Below, piece after piece: positions 16,695 through 23,818 of a stretch of DNA of 64,000 nt (position 1 is its first letter; the number at the start of each line of letters is the position of its first letter). The notes beneath the pieces were generated by a model. The model made no database searches. It was not told the DNA's origin and was given only the letters and a program-made list of their open reading frames with translations. Made by a program: the position numbers and the translations under genes. The stretch is from Nonomuraea sediminis (lineage in GTDB: Bacteria > Actinomycetota > Actinomycetes > Streptosporangiales > Streptosporangiaceae): NCBI RefSeq assembly GCF_018531495.1, contig NZ_JAHDTI010000012.1, positions 372,001 to 436,000 of the forward strand, written 5' to 3'.

Positions 16695-17470
16695 GCGTTC
16701 TCCTCCAAAGGGATCAACAGGTGGGTGACGATGTGGTCGGGTGGCGTGGTGGCGGGGTCTGAGACGTAGACCTCGCGGAGGGGCCCGGTGACGGGGTGGC
16801 GTCCGGCGCACCAGGCCAGCAGGGCGTGCGCGGTCAGCCCGATCTGCTCGTACGGGCCCACGTGGGTGGCGGCGGCGAAGCGCCCGCCGGGCAGCACGTC
16901 GGCCCGGGCGCCGGGCACGGGCTGGTCGGTGGCCATGGCGACGGCTACCTCGACGACCCCGGTCAGGTCCAGTGGGAACAGCCCGGTCAGCTGCCCGTAC
17001 GTCCCGCCGGCCAGCAGGCGGGCCACGCAGGCGGAGGTGGCGCGGGCGATGTCGGCCGGGTCGGCGATGCTCTCGCGGGTCACGGCCACGTGCTGGGCCG
17101 GCTGGTCGACCAGGCGGACCTCGACGCTGGGCAGGCCGCCGGACATGATGCGTTCCAGCGTGGCCAGGGTGCGCCTGCGCCGGTCCAGTTCGGCCTCGAG
17201 CTGGTCGCGTACGCCTTCCAGGACGCCGGCCGTACCGGACAGGACCTTGCCGACGTCGGGCAGCGGCACGTCGAGCGAGCGCAGCAGGCCGATGGCCAGG
17301 GCGTCGCGGGCCTGCTCGGGCCGGTAGTAGCGGTAGCCGGTGTCGGGGTCGACGTGGGCGGGCGGCAGCAGGCCGAGCTCGTCGTAGCGGCGCAGCTGTT
17401 TGATGCTGAGCCGGCCGAGCCTGGCGAACTGCCCGATCGGCAGCAGGTCCTCGCTCATGGGCTCAAGCAT
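16691..17470 (-). CDS. MerR-family regulator with GyrI-like effector domain
   Basis: 259 residues from the ATG at 17468-17470 (GGGAGA site upstream); a second ATG at 17458 is possible. Residues 10-75 are a MerR winged helix (LPIGQFARLGRLSIKQLRRY, DPDTGYRYYRPEQ), followed by a coiled-coil (VRDQLEAELDRRRRTLATLERI) and a GyrI/AraC-type effector domain ending in LREVYVSDPA and THLLIPLEE. This is the BmrR architecture: drug binding untwists the promoter and activates transcription. It overlaps the GyrI-like gene by 4 bp and is divergent from a TipA-like MerR gene. Confidence 0.9.
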   Translation of the reverse strand: MLEPMSEDLLPIGQFARLGRLSIKQLRRYDELGLLPPAHVDPDTGYRYYRPEQARDALAIGLLRSLDVPLPDVGKVLSGTAGVLEGVRDQLEAELDRRRRTLATLERIMSGGLPSVEVRLVDQPAQHVAVTRESIADPADIARATSACVARLLAGGTYGQLTGLFPLDLTGVVEVAVAMATDQPVPGARADVLPGGRFAAATHVGPYEQIGLTAHALLAWCAGRHPVTGPLREVYVSDPATTPPDHIVTHLLIPLEENA

Positions 17471-17515
17471 GGTGTCTCCCGGGCGGGGAGAGTCAACGCG
17501 GGCCGCCGAGTTGTG

Positions 17516-17532
17516 CCTGACGTAACGTGAGG
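17516..17532 (+). promoter_or_regulatory. TipA-type palindromic operator in the promoter spacer
   Basis: CCTGACGTAACGTGAGG (17516-17532) is an inverted repeat (CCTxACGT/ACGTxAGG) lying 22 bp before the TipA-like start codon. It closely matches the CCTCACGTCACGTGAGG palindrome I recall from the Streptomyces tipA promoter. The position fits autogenous activation by the downstream protein. Confidence 0.7.
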
Positions 17533-17554
17533 GTGGATGGTGGAGGACATGAGC

Positions 17555-18310
17555 ATGTCGGTGGGGCAGGTGGCGCGGCTTGCCGGGGTGACGGTGCGCA
17601 CGCTGCACCACTACGACGAGCTGGGCCTGCTGTGCCCGAGCGAGCGCACCCGGGCAGGCTACCGGCGCTACACCGATGCGGATCTGCTGCGGCTGCAGCA
17701 GGTGCTGCTGTATCGGGAGCTGGGGTTCGCGCTGGAGGAGATCGCGGTCATCCTGGACGATCCGCAGGTCGACGAGATGACGCATCTGCGGCGTCAGCAC
17801 GAGCTGCTGCGCGGGCGGGCCGAACGGCTGTCGCGGATGATCGCGGCGGTGGAGCGGGCGATGGAGGCGGTCACCTCGGGGGTGGCGCTGAGCGCCGAGG
17901 AGCGGCTGGAGGTGTTCGGGTCGTTCCGACCTGAGGACCACCAGGCGGAGGTGGAGCGGCGCTGGGGCCACACCGAGCAGTACGCGCAGTCGCGCCGCCG
18001 GGTGGCCTCCCACACCAAGGCCGACTGGCTGGAGATCAAGGCCGAGGCCGCCGCCATCACCCAGGACCTGGTGGCCGTGTGCAAAGCGGGCCTGGACCCC
18101 GGCGGCCAGGAGGCGATGGACGTGGCCGAGCGGCATCGCGCCCACGTCAGCCGCTGGTTCTACGACTGCGACCACGACATGCACCGCTGCCTGGGCGAGC
18201 TGTATGCGACCGATCCGCGCTTCACCCGCACCTACGACGACCTGTTGCCGGGGCTGGCGGCGTATTTCCGGCTCGCGATCGACGCCAACGCCGCCCACCG
18301 GGCGCGCTGA
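17555..18310 (+). CDS. TipA-like MerR-family regulator with TipAS antibiotic-binding domain
   Basis: 251 residues from the ATG at 17555, chosen because GGAGG (17542-17546) is 8 nt upstream; ATGs at 17537 and 17549 are in frame. Residues 1-70 are a MerR winged helix (VGQVARLAGVTVRTLHHYDE, SERTRAGYRRYTDADLLRLQ), then a long coiled-coil, then a TipAS domain with the typical WGHTEQYAQS, HRAHVSRWFYDCDHDMH and LYATDPRFTRTYDDLLPGL. TipA proteins capture thiopeptide antibiotics covalently and activate transcription. The matching operator upstream supports autoregulation. Confidence 0.92.
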   Translation: MSVGQVARLAGVTVRTLHHYDELGLLCPSERTRAGYRRYTDADLLRLQQVLLYRELGFALEEIAVILDDPQVDEMTHLRRQHELLRGRAERLSRMIAAVERAMEAVTSGVALSAEERLEVFGSFRPEDHQAEVERRWGHTEQYAQSRRRVASHTKADWLEIKAEAAAITQDLVAVCKAGLDPGGQEAMDVAERHRAHVSRWFYDCDHDMHRCLGELYATDPRFTRTYDDLLPGLAAYFRLAIDANAAHRAR

Positions 18311-18343
18311 CCGCTGCCGGCTCCCAGATCGTGTCCGGGCGCC

Positions 18344-18439
18344 GTGACGGCGGGTCACCGTCCTCGACTCGCCGCGAGCGCCGGGCGCGGGTCATGAGCC
18401 GGAGTACGGCGGGCGGCCGGTGGCGTGGCTTGCCGTACC
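18344..18439 (+). repeat. 96-bp intergenic repeat element, copy 1
   Basis: This copy starts GTGACGGCGGGTCACCGTC and ends GGCGTGGCTTGCCGTACC. It aligns end to end with 32254-32349 and with the reverse complement of 36178-36272; shared blocks are CGACTCGCCG, AGCGCCGG, CGGAGTACGG and GGCGGCC. It lies between the TipA-like and PadR genes. There is no coding frame and no flanking duplication that I can see. Confidence 0.75.
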
Positions 18440-18465
18440 CGCACGAAAAGAGCCCTTCCCACCGC

Positions 18466-18504
18466 CTTACTCGCGTGCGTATACTCGTAAGCGAATAAGG
18501 AGGG
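18466..18504 (+). promoter_or_regulatory. PadR gene promoter, operator and ribosome site
   Basis: A -10 TATACT (18480-18485) lies between the half-sites CTTAC (18466-18470) and GTAAG (18487-18491). A strong AAGGAGGG site (18497-18504) precedes the ATG at 18508. The flanking half-sites suggest autorepression by PadR. Confidence 0.55.
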
Positions 18505-18507
18505 TGG

Positions 18508-19131
18508 ATGGCGAAGAAACGCCCCGTGGGCAACCTGCTCGCACTGGCGGTGCTGTCGGCGCTGGCGCAGCGGCCGATGCACCCCTACGAGATGGCCACG
18601 GTGCTGCGCGGGCGCGGCAAGGACACCGACATGCCGATCAAGTGGGGCTCGCTCTACACCGTGGTGGGCAACCTGGAGCGGCACGGCCTGATCGCCGAGG
18701 CGGGCAGCGGGCGTGAGGGCGGCAGGCCCGAGCGCACCATCTACCGCATCACCGAGGCGGGCACCGCCGAGATGCGCGACTGGGTGCGGGAGCTGGTGGC
18801 CACGCCCGAGCCGGAGCTGCCGCGCTTCAAGGCGGCGCTGTCGGTGCTGGGCGCGCTGCGCCCGCAGGAGGTGATCCAGCTGCTGGGCACGCGCCTGGAG
18901 GCGTTGCGCACCCGACTGGAGGAGCGCCGGCTCGAGCTGGCGCGCCAGGCCGAGCAGCTGCCGCGGCTGTTCCTGGTGGAGGAGGAGTACGAGCTGGCCA
19001 TCTGGCAGGCCGAGGCCGACTGGGTGGCGGGCCTGCTCCAGGAGCTGAGCGACGGCACCTTCCCCGGCCTGGACGGCTGGATCGCCTACCACGACACCGG
19101 GCAGGTCCCGCCCGAGCTGACCGATCGCTGA
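18508..19131 (+). CDS. PadR-family transcriptional regulator
   Basis: 207 residues. Residues 9-90 are the PadR winged helix (GNLLALAVLSALAQRPMHPY, MPIKWGSLYTVVGNLERHGL, GGRPERTIYRITEAG). The C-terminal part is a helical Vir_act-type dimerisation domain (TRLEALRTRLEERRLELARQ). PadR proteins usually repress a nearby transporter or detoxification gene and respond to a small ligand. A hairpin terminator and then an alpha/beta hydrolase gene follow, a plausible but unproven target. Confidence 0.92.
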   Translation: MAKKRPVGNLLALAVLSALAQRPMHPYEMATVLRGRGKDTDMPIKWGSLYTVVGNLERHGLIAEAGSGREGGRPERTIYRITEAGTAEMRDWVRELVATPEPELPRFKAALSVLGALRPQEVIQLLGTRLEALRTRLEERRLELARQAEQLPRLFLVEEEYELAIWQAEADWVAGLLQELSDGTFPGLDGWIAYHDTGQVPPELTDR

Positions 19132-19136
19132 CCAGG

Positions 19137-19170
19137 CCCCGGCGGTGGTGCTGCAACACCGCCGCCGGGG
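19137..19170 (+). terminator. Hairpin terminator after padR
   Basis: CCCCGGCGGTG (19137-19147) pairs with CACCGCCGCCGGGG (19157-19170) with a small bulge. It begins 5 nt after the PadR stop codon. Confidence 0.65.
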
Positions 19171-19267
19171 CGGACACCCTCGACAACCGGGGACCCGGCT
19201 TTCAAGGAGTGGCAACCGCAACAATAGCCGGGCTCCCCTTCCGCTCATGCGAAGGGAAACCACGACC

Positions 19268-20116
19268 ATGACTGAGCACGTGATCTCCAAGGACGGCACC
19301 ACGATCGCCTACCGGCGGCTGGGCCGCGGACCCGCGCTGATCATCCTGCATGGCGCCATGCAGTCCAGCCACAGCCACCTGCTGCTGGCCGAGGCGCTGT
19401 CGGACCGCTACACCTGCTACCTGCCCGACCGGCGCGGCCGCGGCGCCAGCGGCCCGTCGGGGTCGCGTTACGGCCTCCAGCGCGAGGTGGAGGACCTGTC
19501 GGCGCTGATGGACGCCAGCGGGGCGCGCATGGTGCTGGGCGTCAGCTCGGGCGCTATCATCACGCTCAAGACCGCGCTGGAGCGGCCCGAACTGGACAAG
19601 GCCGTCATCTTCGAGCCGCCGCTGTCGGTGAACGGCTCCAACGACGCCTCCTGGCTGCCGCGTTTCGACGCCCGGATCGCCTCGGGCGATGTCAGCGGCG
19701 CGCTGGTGATGGGGATGAAGCGCACCCAGATGGGTCCGGCGCTGCTCAACGCCATGCCCGAATGGCTGCTGCGGCCCATGACCAACGCGATGATGAAGCG
19801 CCAGGAGGCCGACTCCCGTCCGGGCGAGCCGACCTTCCGCCAGCTGGCGCCCAGCCTGCACAACGACGCGCGGATCGTCCTGGAGACCGAAGACGACCTG
19901 GCCGGGTTCGCCGCGGTCGAGGCCGAGGTGCTGCTGCTGGGCGGCAGCAAGAGCCCCGCCTACCTCAAGCTGGCCCTGACCGCGCTGGAAAGGGTGCTGC
20001 CGCACGCCTGCCGGGTGGAGCTGCCCGGCCTCGGTCACGGCGCCACCGGTCCCGCCGAGATGGGCGGCGCCCCCGGCGTCGTCGCCGAACAGCTGCATGC
20101 CTTCCTAGGTATATAG
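19268..20116 (+). CDS. Alpha/beta-hydrolase fold protein
   Basis: 282 residues from the ATG at 19268. The fold is marked by the oxyanion motif LIILHGAMQSS, the strand DRRGRGASGPSG, a nucleophile elbow LGVSSGAII (GxSxG with Ser near residue 95) and a terminal LPGLGHGATG carrying the catalytic histidine. Such proteins are esterases, lipases or other hydrolases; the substrate is not predictable. It follows padR after a hairpin, so it probably has its own promoter in the 97-bp gap beyond the hairpin, and may be PadR-controlled. Confidence 0.88.
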   Translation: MTEHVISKDGTTIAYRRLGRGPALIILHGAMQSSHSHLLLAEALSDRYTCYLPDRRGRGASGPSGSRYGLQREVEDLSALMDASGARMVLGVSSGAIITLKTALERPELDKAVIFEPPLSVNGSNDASWLPRFDARIASGDVSGALVMGMKRTQMGPALLNAMPEWLLRPMTNAMMKRQEADSRPGEPTFRQLAPSLHNDARIVLETEDDLAGFAAVEAEVLLLGGSKSPAYLKLALTALERVLPHACRVELPGLGHGATGPAEMGGAPGVVAEQLHAFLGI

Positions 20117-20125
20117 CCGTCGGGG

Positions 20126-20131
20126 TATATT
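20126..20131 (+). promoter_or_regulatory. -10 element for a probably leaderless ArsR-AHSA1 operon
   Basis: TATATT ends 7 nt before the GTG at 20139. The G-run between them is too close to the start to act as a normal ribosome site. Confidence 0.5.
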
Positions 20132-20138
20132 AGGGGGG

Positions 20139-20432
20139 GTGACGTTCGATGTGCTCGCCGAACCGGCACGCCGCAAGATCCTCGATCTGCTGCTGCAGCG
20201 GCCCCGCCTGGTCGGCGAGCTCAGCGCCGAACTCGGCCTGACCCAGCCCGGCACCTCCAAGCACCTGCGGGTGCTGCGGGAGGCCGGGCTGGTCACCGTC
20301 AGGAAGGACGCCCAGCGCCGCTGGTACGAGCTGCGCCCGCAACCTCTGGCCGAGATCGACGCCTGGCTGGCCCCCTACCGACGGCTGCTCGACTCCCTCG
20401 AGCGCCACCTGGACTCCATGGAGGACTCGTGA
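20139..20432 (+). CDS. ArsR-family transcriptional regulator
   Basis: 97 residues, a single winged-helix domain: FDVLAEPARRKILDLLLQRP, VGELSAELGLTQPGTSKHLR, VLREAGLVTVRKDAQRRWYE. There are no cysteine clusters for metal sensing. This is the ArsR subtype found in front of AHSA1/SRPBCC genes in actinobacteria. Its stop overlaps the start of the next gene by GTGA (20429-20432), so the two products are made together. Confidence 0.92.
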   Translation: MTFDVLAEPARRKILDLLLQRPRLVGELSAELGLTQPGTSKHLRVLREAGLVTVRKDAQRRWYELRPQPLAEIDAWLAPYRRLLDSLERHLDSMEDS

Positions 20433-21205
20433 ACGAGCGCATCACCACCGACGCCGGCCGTACCACGCTGCGCATGGAGCGGCGCCTGGCCCATCCGCCG
20501 GCCAAGGTGTGGCGGGCGCTGACCGACCCGGCCGAGGTCCGGCAGTGGTTCCCCACCGAGATGAACATCAGCGGCGACGTCGTCGGCTACGGCTTCGGCC
20601 CCGACGGCAAGGTCGTGGAACTCGACGAGCCGCACGTCTTCGCCCACACCTGGGGCGAGGACGTGCTGCGCTGGGAGATCCGGCCCGACGGCGACGGCAG
20701 CCTGCTCATCTTCACCCACACCTTCACCGACCACTACGGCGCCGCCAGCTTCGCCGCCGGCTGGCACTCCTGCATCGCCGCCATGGCCGTACGGCTGGAC
20801 GGCCGCGCCCCCGAGGCGCGCGGGGACATGGCGCCCCTGCACGAGCACTACATCGCCATCCTCGGTCTGATCTCCGGCACCCTCGCCGACGGCGCCCTCC
20901 GGCTGGAACGCCAGCTGCCCCGCCACGCCTCGCAGGTCTGGCAGGCCCTGTCGGGCCCCGCGATCAGCCTCGGCGCTCCCCCGCCCGCCGGCTTCACCAT
21001 CCTCGGCGTGACCGCGCCGGTGTCGCGGGTGGAGGAGGCCAAGCTGGTGGAGTTCGGCCCCGTCCGCTTCGAACTGGCCCAGGGCACCGGGCAGGGCGCC
21101 CGGCTCATCATCACCCACACCGGCGCCGCCCCCGACCTGCTTCCGGCCTGGCGCTCCCACGCCGAAGCCCTCAGCGCCCGCCTGGCCGCCCTGCCGCCCG
21201 CGTGA
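20429..21205 (+). CDS. SRPBCC / AHSA1-domain protein
   Basis: 258 residues. The N-terminal half (RLAHPPAKVWRALTDPAEVRQWF, then GEDVLRWEIRPDGDGSLLIF) is a typical AHSA1/START-like hydrophobic-cavity domain. The second half repeats the pattern more loosely (LRLERQLPRHASQVWQALSG), suggesting two tandem domains. These bind lipids or other hydrophobic ligands. The 4-bp overlap with the ArsR gene is a widespread arrangement in which ArsR regulates the pair, although the biological role is not established. Confidence 0.85.
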   Translation: MNERITTDAGRTTLRMERRLAHPPAKVWRALTDPAEVRQWFPTEMNISGDVVGYGFGPDGKVVELDEPHVFAHTWGEDVLRWEIRPDGDGSLLIFTHTFTDHYGAASFAAGWHSCIAAMAVRLDGRAPEARGDMAPLHEHYIAILGLISGTLADGALRLERQLPRHASQVWQALSGPAISLGAPPPAGFTILGVTAPVSRVEEAKLVEFGPVRFELAQGTGQGARLIITHTGAAPDLLPAWRSHAEALSARLAALPPA

Positions 21206-21207
21206 CC

Positions 21208-21654
21208 TCAGCGGCGCTCCCGCGGCTGCTCGGGTCTTTCCGCCACGCAGATCAGCGTCTGCTGGCCCGCCGCGACCAGCGTCCTGTGCCCGTCCTGGAC
21301 GCCGAACACCTCCAGCCGGCACACCGTCAGGGTCCGCCCGGCCTTCAGGACCGTCCCCACGGCCTCCAGATGATCGCCCACGGCGGGCGCCAGCAGGTTG
21401 ATCTTGTACTCGACGGTCAGCACCGAGGTGTCCTGCGGGAACAGCGTGTAGGCGGCGTAGCCGCCCGCGCTGTCGGCGATGGCGCTGGTGGCTCCCGCGT
21501 GGACGTAGCCGTGCTGCTGGGTGACCTCGGCCCGGCTGGGCAGCACGATGCGCACGCATCCGGGCGCGATGTGCACGATGCGGGCACCGAGATGACGCAT
21601 CAGCCCCTGCCGTTCGAAACTGGCCCTGATACGCGCCTGCATCTCGTCTTCCAT
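21208..21654 (-). CDS. PaaI-family hotdog thioesterase
   Basis: 148 residues from the ATG at 21652-21654. The hotdog fold is shown by VTQQHGYVHAGATSAIADSA (catalytic-region HGG-like motif with Asp), then TVEYKINLLAPAVGDHLEA and VLKAGRTLTVCRLEV. Such enzymes hydrolyse acyl- or aryl-CoA thioesters. It is the last gene of a minus-strand operon, 8 bp after a methyltransferase, downstream of the riboflavin fusion gene and its probable riboswitch. It converges on the AHSA1 gene with a 2-bp gap. Confidence 0.85.
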   Translation of the reverse strand: MEDEMQARIRASFERQGLMRHLGARIVHIAPGCVRIVLPSRAEVTQQHGYVHAGATSAIADSAGGYAAYTLFPQDTSVLTVEYKINLLAPAVGDHLEAVGTVLKAGRTLTVCRLEVFGVQDGHRTLVAAGQQTLICVAERPEQPRERR

Positions 21655-21662
21655 GGCTCCTG

Positions 21663-22412
21663 TCAATCCCGCGAGGTGGTCGTGACCAGGCGGTAGCCCA
21701 GGTCGAGGGTGTCGGCGCCGAGAAGATCCCGGTGGCGTTCGTGCCAGCCCCCGGTGGCCAGGTCGGCGGCCAGGCGCCGCACCGCCCGCTCGACCGGCTC
21801 CTGCTCGAGCGCCGCCAGCGCGGAGATGGCGGCGCGGACCCGCGGGTCGAGGTAGCGGTGCGGGCGACGCCAGTACGCGCCCAGGAACCCGTCGGTGCAG
21901 TCGGCCGGCACCGGGACCGCGACGACGGAAGCCGGCCCCAGGTGATGCAGGACGACGTCGAGGGCGGCGAGCCGGGCATCGGCCGCGGCGATCTCCGGGA
22001 GATACTCCGCGACCAGCCAGAACCGGGCCGTGACGACGGGATCCCAGGTCAGGACGACCTGCCGGGCCGACACCCGGCGCAGCTCGGCCAGGCCCGCGGC
22101 CACGTCGGTCCAATGGTGGACGGTGAGGATCGCCATCGCGGCGTCGAACGACCGGTCGGGGAAGGGCAGGCACTCGGCGTAACCCTGGACGACCGGCGCC
22201 GCGCCGCGGGGACGCTGGGCGATCATCACGCTGGACGGCTCCACGGCGGTGACCTGCCGGCCGTACGGCTCGTAGGAGCCGGTCCCGGCGCCCACGTTGA
22301 CCACCGTGCGGGCCGATCCCAGAGCGTGGTCGATCAGGCCGGCGATCCGCGGATCGGGGCGGCGGTGGTCGGCGTAGCCGAGGCCGATCCTCTGGTACGG
22401 GTTGGCGTTCAC
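21663..22412 (-). CDS. Class I SAM-dependent methyltransferase
   Basis: 249 residues from a GTG at 22410-22412. The AdoMet site is the glycine loop VVNVGAGTGSYE (near residue 37), then VTAVEPSSVMIAQR and the post-II motif LPFPDRSFDAAMAILTVHHW. It is of the Methyltransf_11/UbiE type; the substrate is unknown. It starts 1 bp after the stop of the riboflavin synthase fusion gene, so it is in the same transcript and, if the riboswitch is functional, under FMN control. Confidence 0.9.
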   Translation of the reverse strand: MNANPYQRIGLGYADHRRPDPRIAGLIDHALGSARTVVNVGAGTGSYEPYGRQVTAVEPSSVMIAQRPRGAAPVVQGYAECLPFPDRSFDAAMAILTVHHWTDVAAGLAELRRVSARQVVLTWDPVVTARFWLVAEYLPEIAAADARLAALDVVLHHLGPASVVAVPVPADCTDGFLGAYWRRPHRYLDPRVRAAISALAALEQEPVERAVRRLAADLATGGWHERHRDLLGADTLDLGYRLVTTTSRD

Positions 22413-22413
22413 G

Positions 22414-23634
22414 TCACAGATGCTTCCTGAGGTCGGCCACGTCCAGCAGGGGCAGCCCCCAGCGCAGGGCGGCGACCTCCAGGTCGGCGGCGCCCGCCAT
22501 GGTGCCGTCGGCGTTCATGACCTCGCAGCACACCCCGACGGGCGGCAGCCCCGCCGCCACACACAAGGCGACGGTCGCCTCGGTGTGGCCGGCGCGCTCG
22601 GGCAGCCCTCCCGGGCGGGCGGCCAGCGGGAACACGTGCCCGGGCCGCAGGAAGTCCTGCGGCCGGGCCTCCGGGTGGGCCAGGCGGCGCACGGTCGCGG
22701 CGCGTTCAGCGGCCGACACCCCGGTGCCGGTCGCGGCGGCCAGATCCACCGGGACGTGCGGGCGGGTGCCGTGCCGGTCGCCCGGGCCGGGGACGGGGCC
22801 GATCTCCAGCCGGTCCAGGACCTCCGGAGCGCACGGCACCGTCGGATGCCCGCACACCTGGGTGAGCAGGAAGGTGAACGCCTCAGGCCGCAGCCGCGCC
22901 CCCGCGAACACCACGTCGCCCTCGCCTTCCCGGTCGGGGTCCCAGATCACCACCGCTCCCCCGGCGGCCAGCTGCGTCAGCGCCTGCTGCACACCCCGCC
23001 CGCCCGAGCGCCGCCCCGACCAGGCGAGCGCCGCGACCACGCCGGCCACCTCCCGCTCCAGGCCCGGCGAGCGGCGCCGCACCAGACGGACCACCAGGTC
23101 GGGTTCCAGGTTCACCCGATCGCCGGCCGACAGCCGCGACAGCGTGGTGGCCTGCAGCGTCAGCGGGATCAATGTCACCGCGAACCGGTCGCGCGCCACC
23201 TCGGCGACGGTCAGGCTGACGCCGTCGACCGCGATCTGCCCCTTCGCCACGATCAGCGAGAGGAACCGCTCGGGCGGTTTGATCCACACCCGCCGCGCGG
23301 CCCCCTCGTCGTCGATCCGCACGACCTTCCCGACGGCGTCGACGTTTCCCTGGACCAGGTGACCGGCCAGCGGGTCACCCAGCGCCAGCGGCGCCTCCAC
23401 GTTGACCCGCGCGCCCGGCCTGATCTGGTCGAGCGTCGACCTGCGCCGGGTCTCGGCCGACAGCGAGGCCTCCAGCGCCCGCGTCTCGTCCGCGGTCCGC
23501 AGGACCGTCAGGCCCACGCCGTTCAGGCAGATCGAACCCGGCGCGCCGGCGGCCGCCTCGGGCGCGCTGACCGCGATGCGCGCCTCGTCGACGGCCACCA
23601 CCGTGCCGATTTCCCCGATGTTGCCGGTGAACAT
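22414..23634 (-). CDS. Riboflavin synthase-DHBP synthase fusion (RibE-RibB)
   Basis: 406 residues from the ATG at 23632-23634 with GGAGAGG upstream. Residues 1-195 are the two barrels of riboflavin synthase (MFTGNIGEIGTV, GHLVQGNVDAVG, GQIAVDGVSLTV). Residues 205-406 are 3,4-dihydroxy-2-butanone-4-phosphate synthase (DREGEGDVVFAG, RPEAFTFLL, RPGHVFPLAARPGG, RAGHTEATV). RibB usually fuses to RibA (GTP cyclohydrolase II), so this partner is unusual. In the synthase half the histidine normally found in GH.VQGH is Asn97 and the conserved cysteine of NGVCLTV is Gly41. The first half might therefore bind lumazine or flavin rather than catalyse. The RibB residues look intact. Confidence 0.9.
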   Translation of the reverse strand: MFTGNIGEIGTVVAVDEARIAVSAPEAAAGAPGSICLNGVGLTVLRTADETRALEASLSAETRRRSTLDQIRPGARVNVEAPLALGDPLAGHLVQGNVDAVGKVVRIDDEGAARRVWIKPPERFLSLIVAKGQIAVDGVSLTVAEVARDRFAVTLIPLTLQATTLSRLSAGDRVNLEPDLVVRLVRRRSPGLEREVAGVVAALAWSGRRSGGRGVQQALTQLAAGGAVVIWDPDREGEGDVVFAGARLRPEAFTFLLTQVCGHPTVPCAPEVLDRLEIGPVPGPGDRHGTRPHVPVDLAAATGTGVSAAERAATVRRLAHPEARPQDFLRPGHVFPLAARPGGLPERAGHTEATVALCVAAGLPPVGVCCEVMNADGTMAGAADLEVAALRWGLPLLDVADLRKHL

Positions 23635-23675
23635 GCCACACCACCTCTCCACAGCAGGAAGACCAGGGGCCAGGC

Positions 23676-23800
23676 AGGCCCGAGAGGTGGCGGGGTGTCA
23701 CCGCATGGCCCGGAATCACACCGAGTCGTCCCGCCGCAACCGGCGGAACCGGCGGGCTGTCACCGCCGCACCTTGGAATCGCACCGAACAACCTTCTATC
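23676..23800 (-). promoter_or_regulatory. Probable FMN riboswitch (RFN element), divergent
   Basis: Read on the minus strand, the leader of the riboflavin fusion gene has the two RFN halves: TCGGTGCGATTCC...GCGGTGACAGCCCGCC and TCGGTGTGATTCC...GCGGTGACACCCCGCC, separated by a GC-rich stem. These match the conserved GGTG.(A/G)ATTCC and CGGTGACAG.CCGC strings of FMN riboswitches. The usual terminal GGATGGGAG segment is not evident, so the copy is divergent. TGATAG near its 5' end could be a -10. Confidence 0.7.
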
Positions 23801-23818
23801 ACCCGGCGGCCCGAGCGC

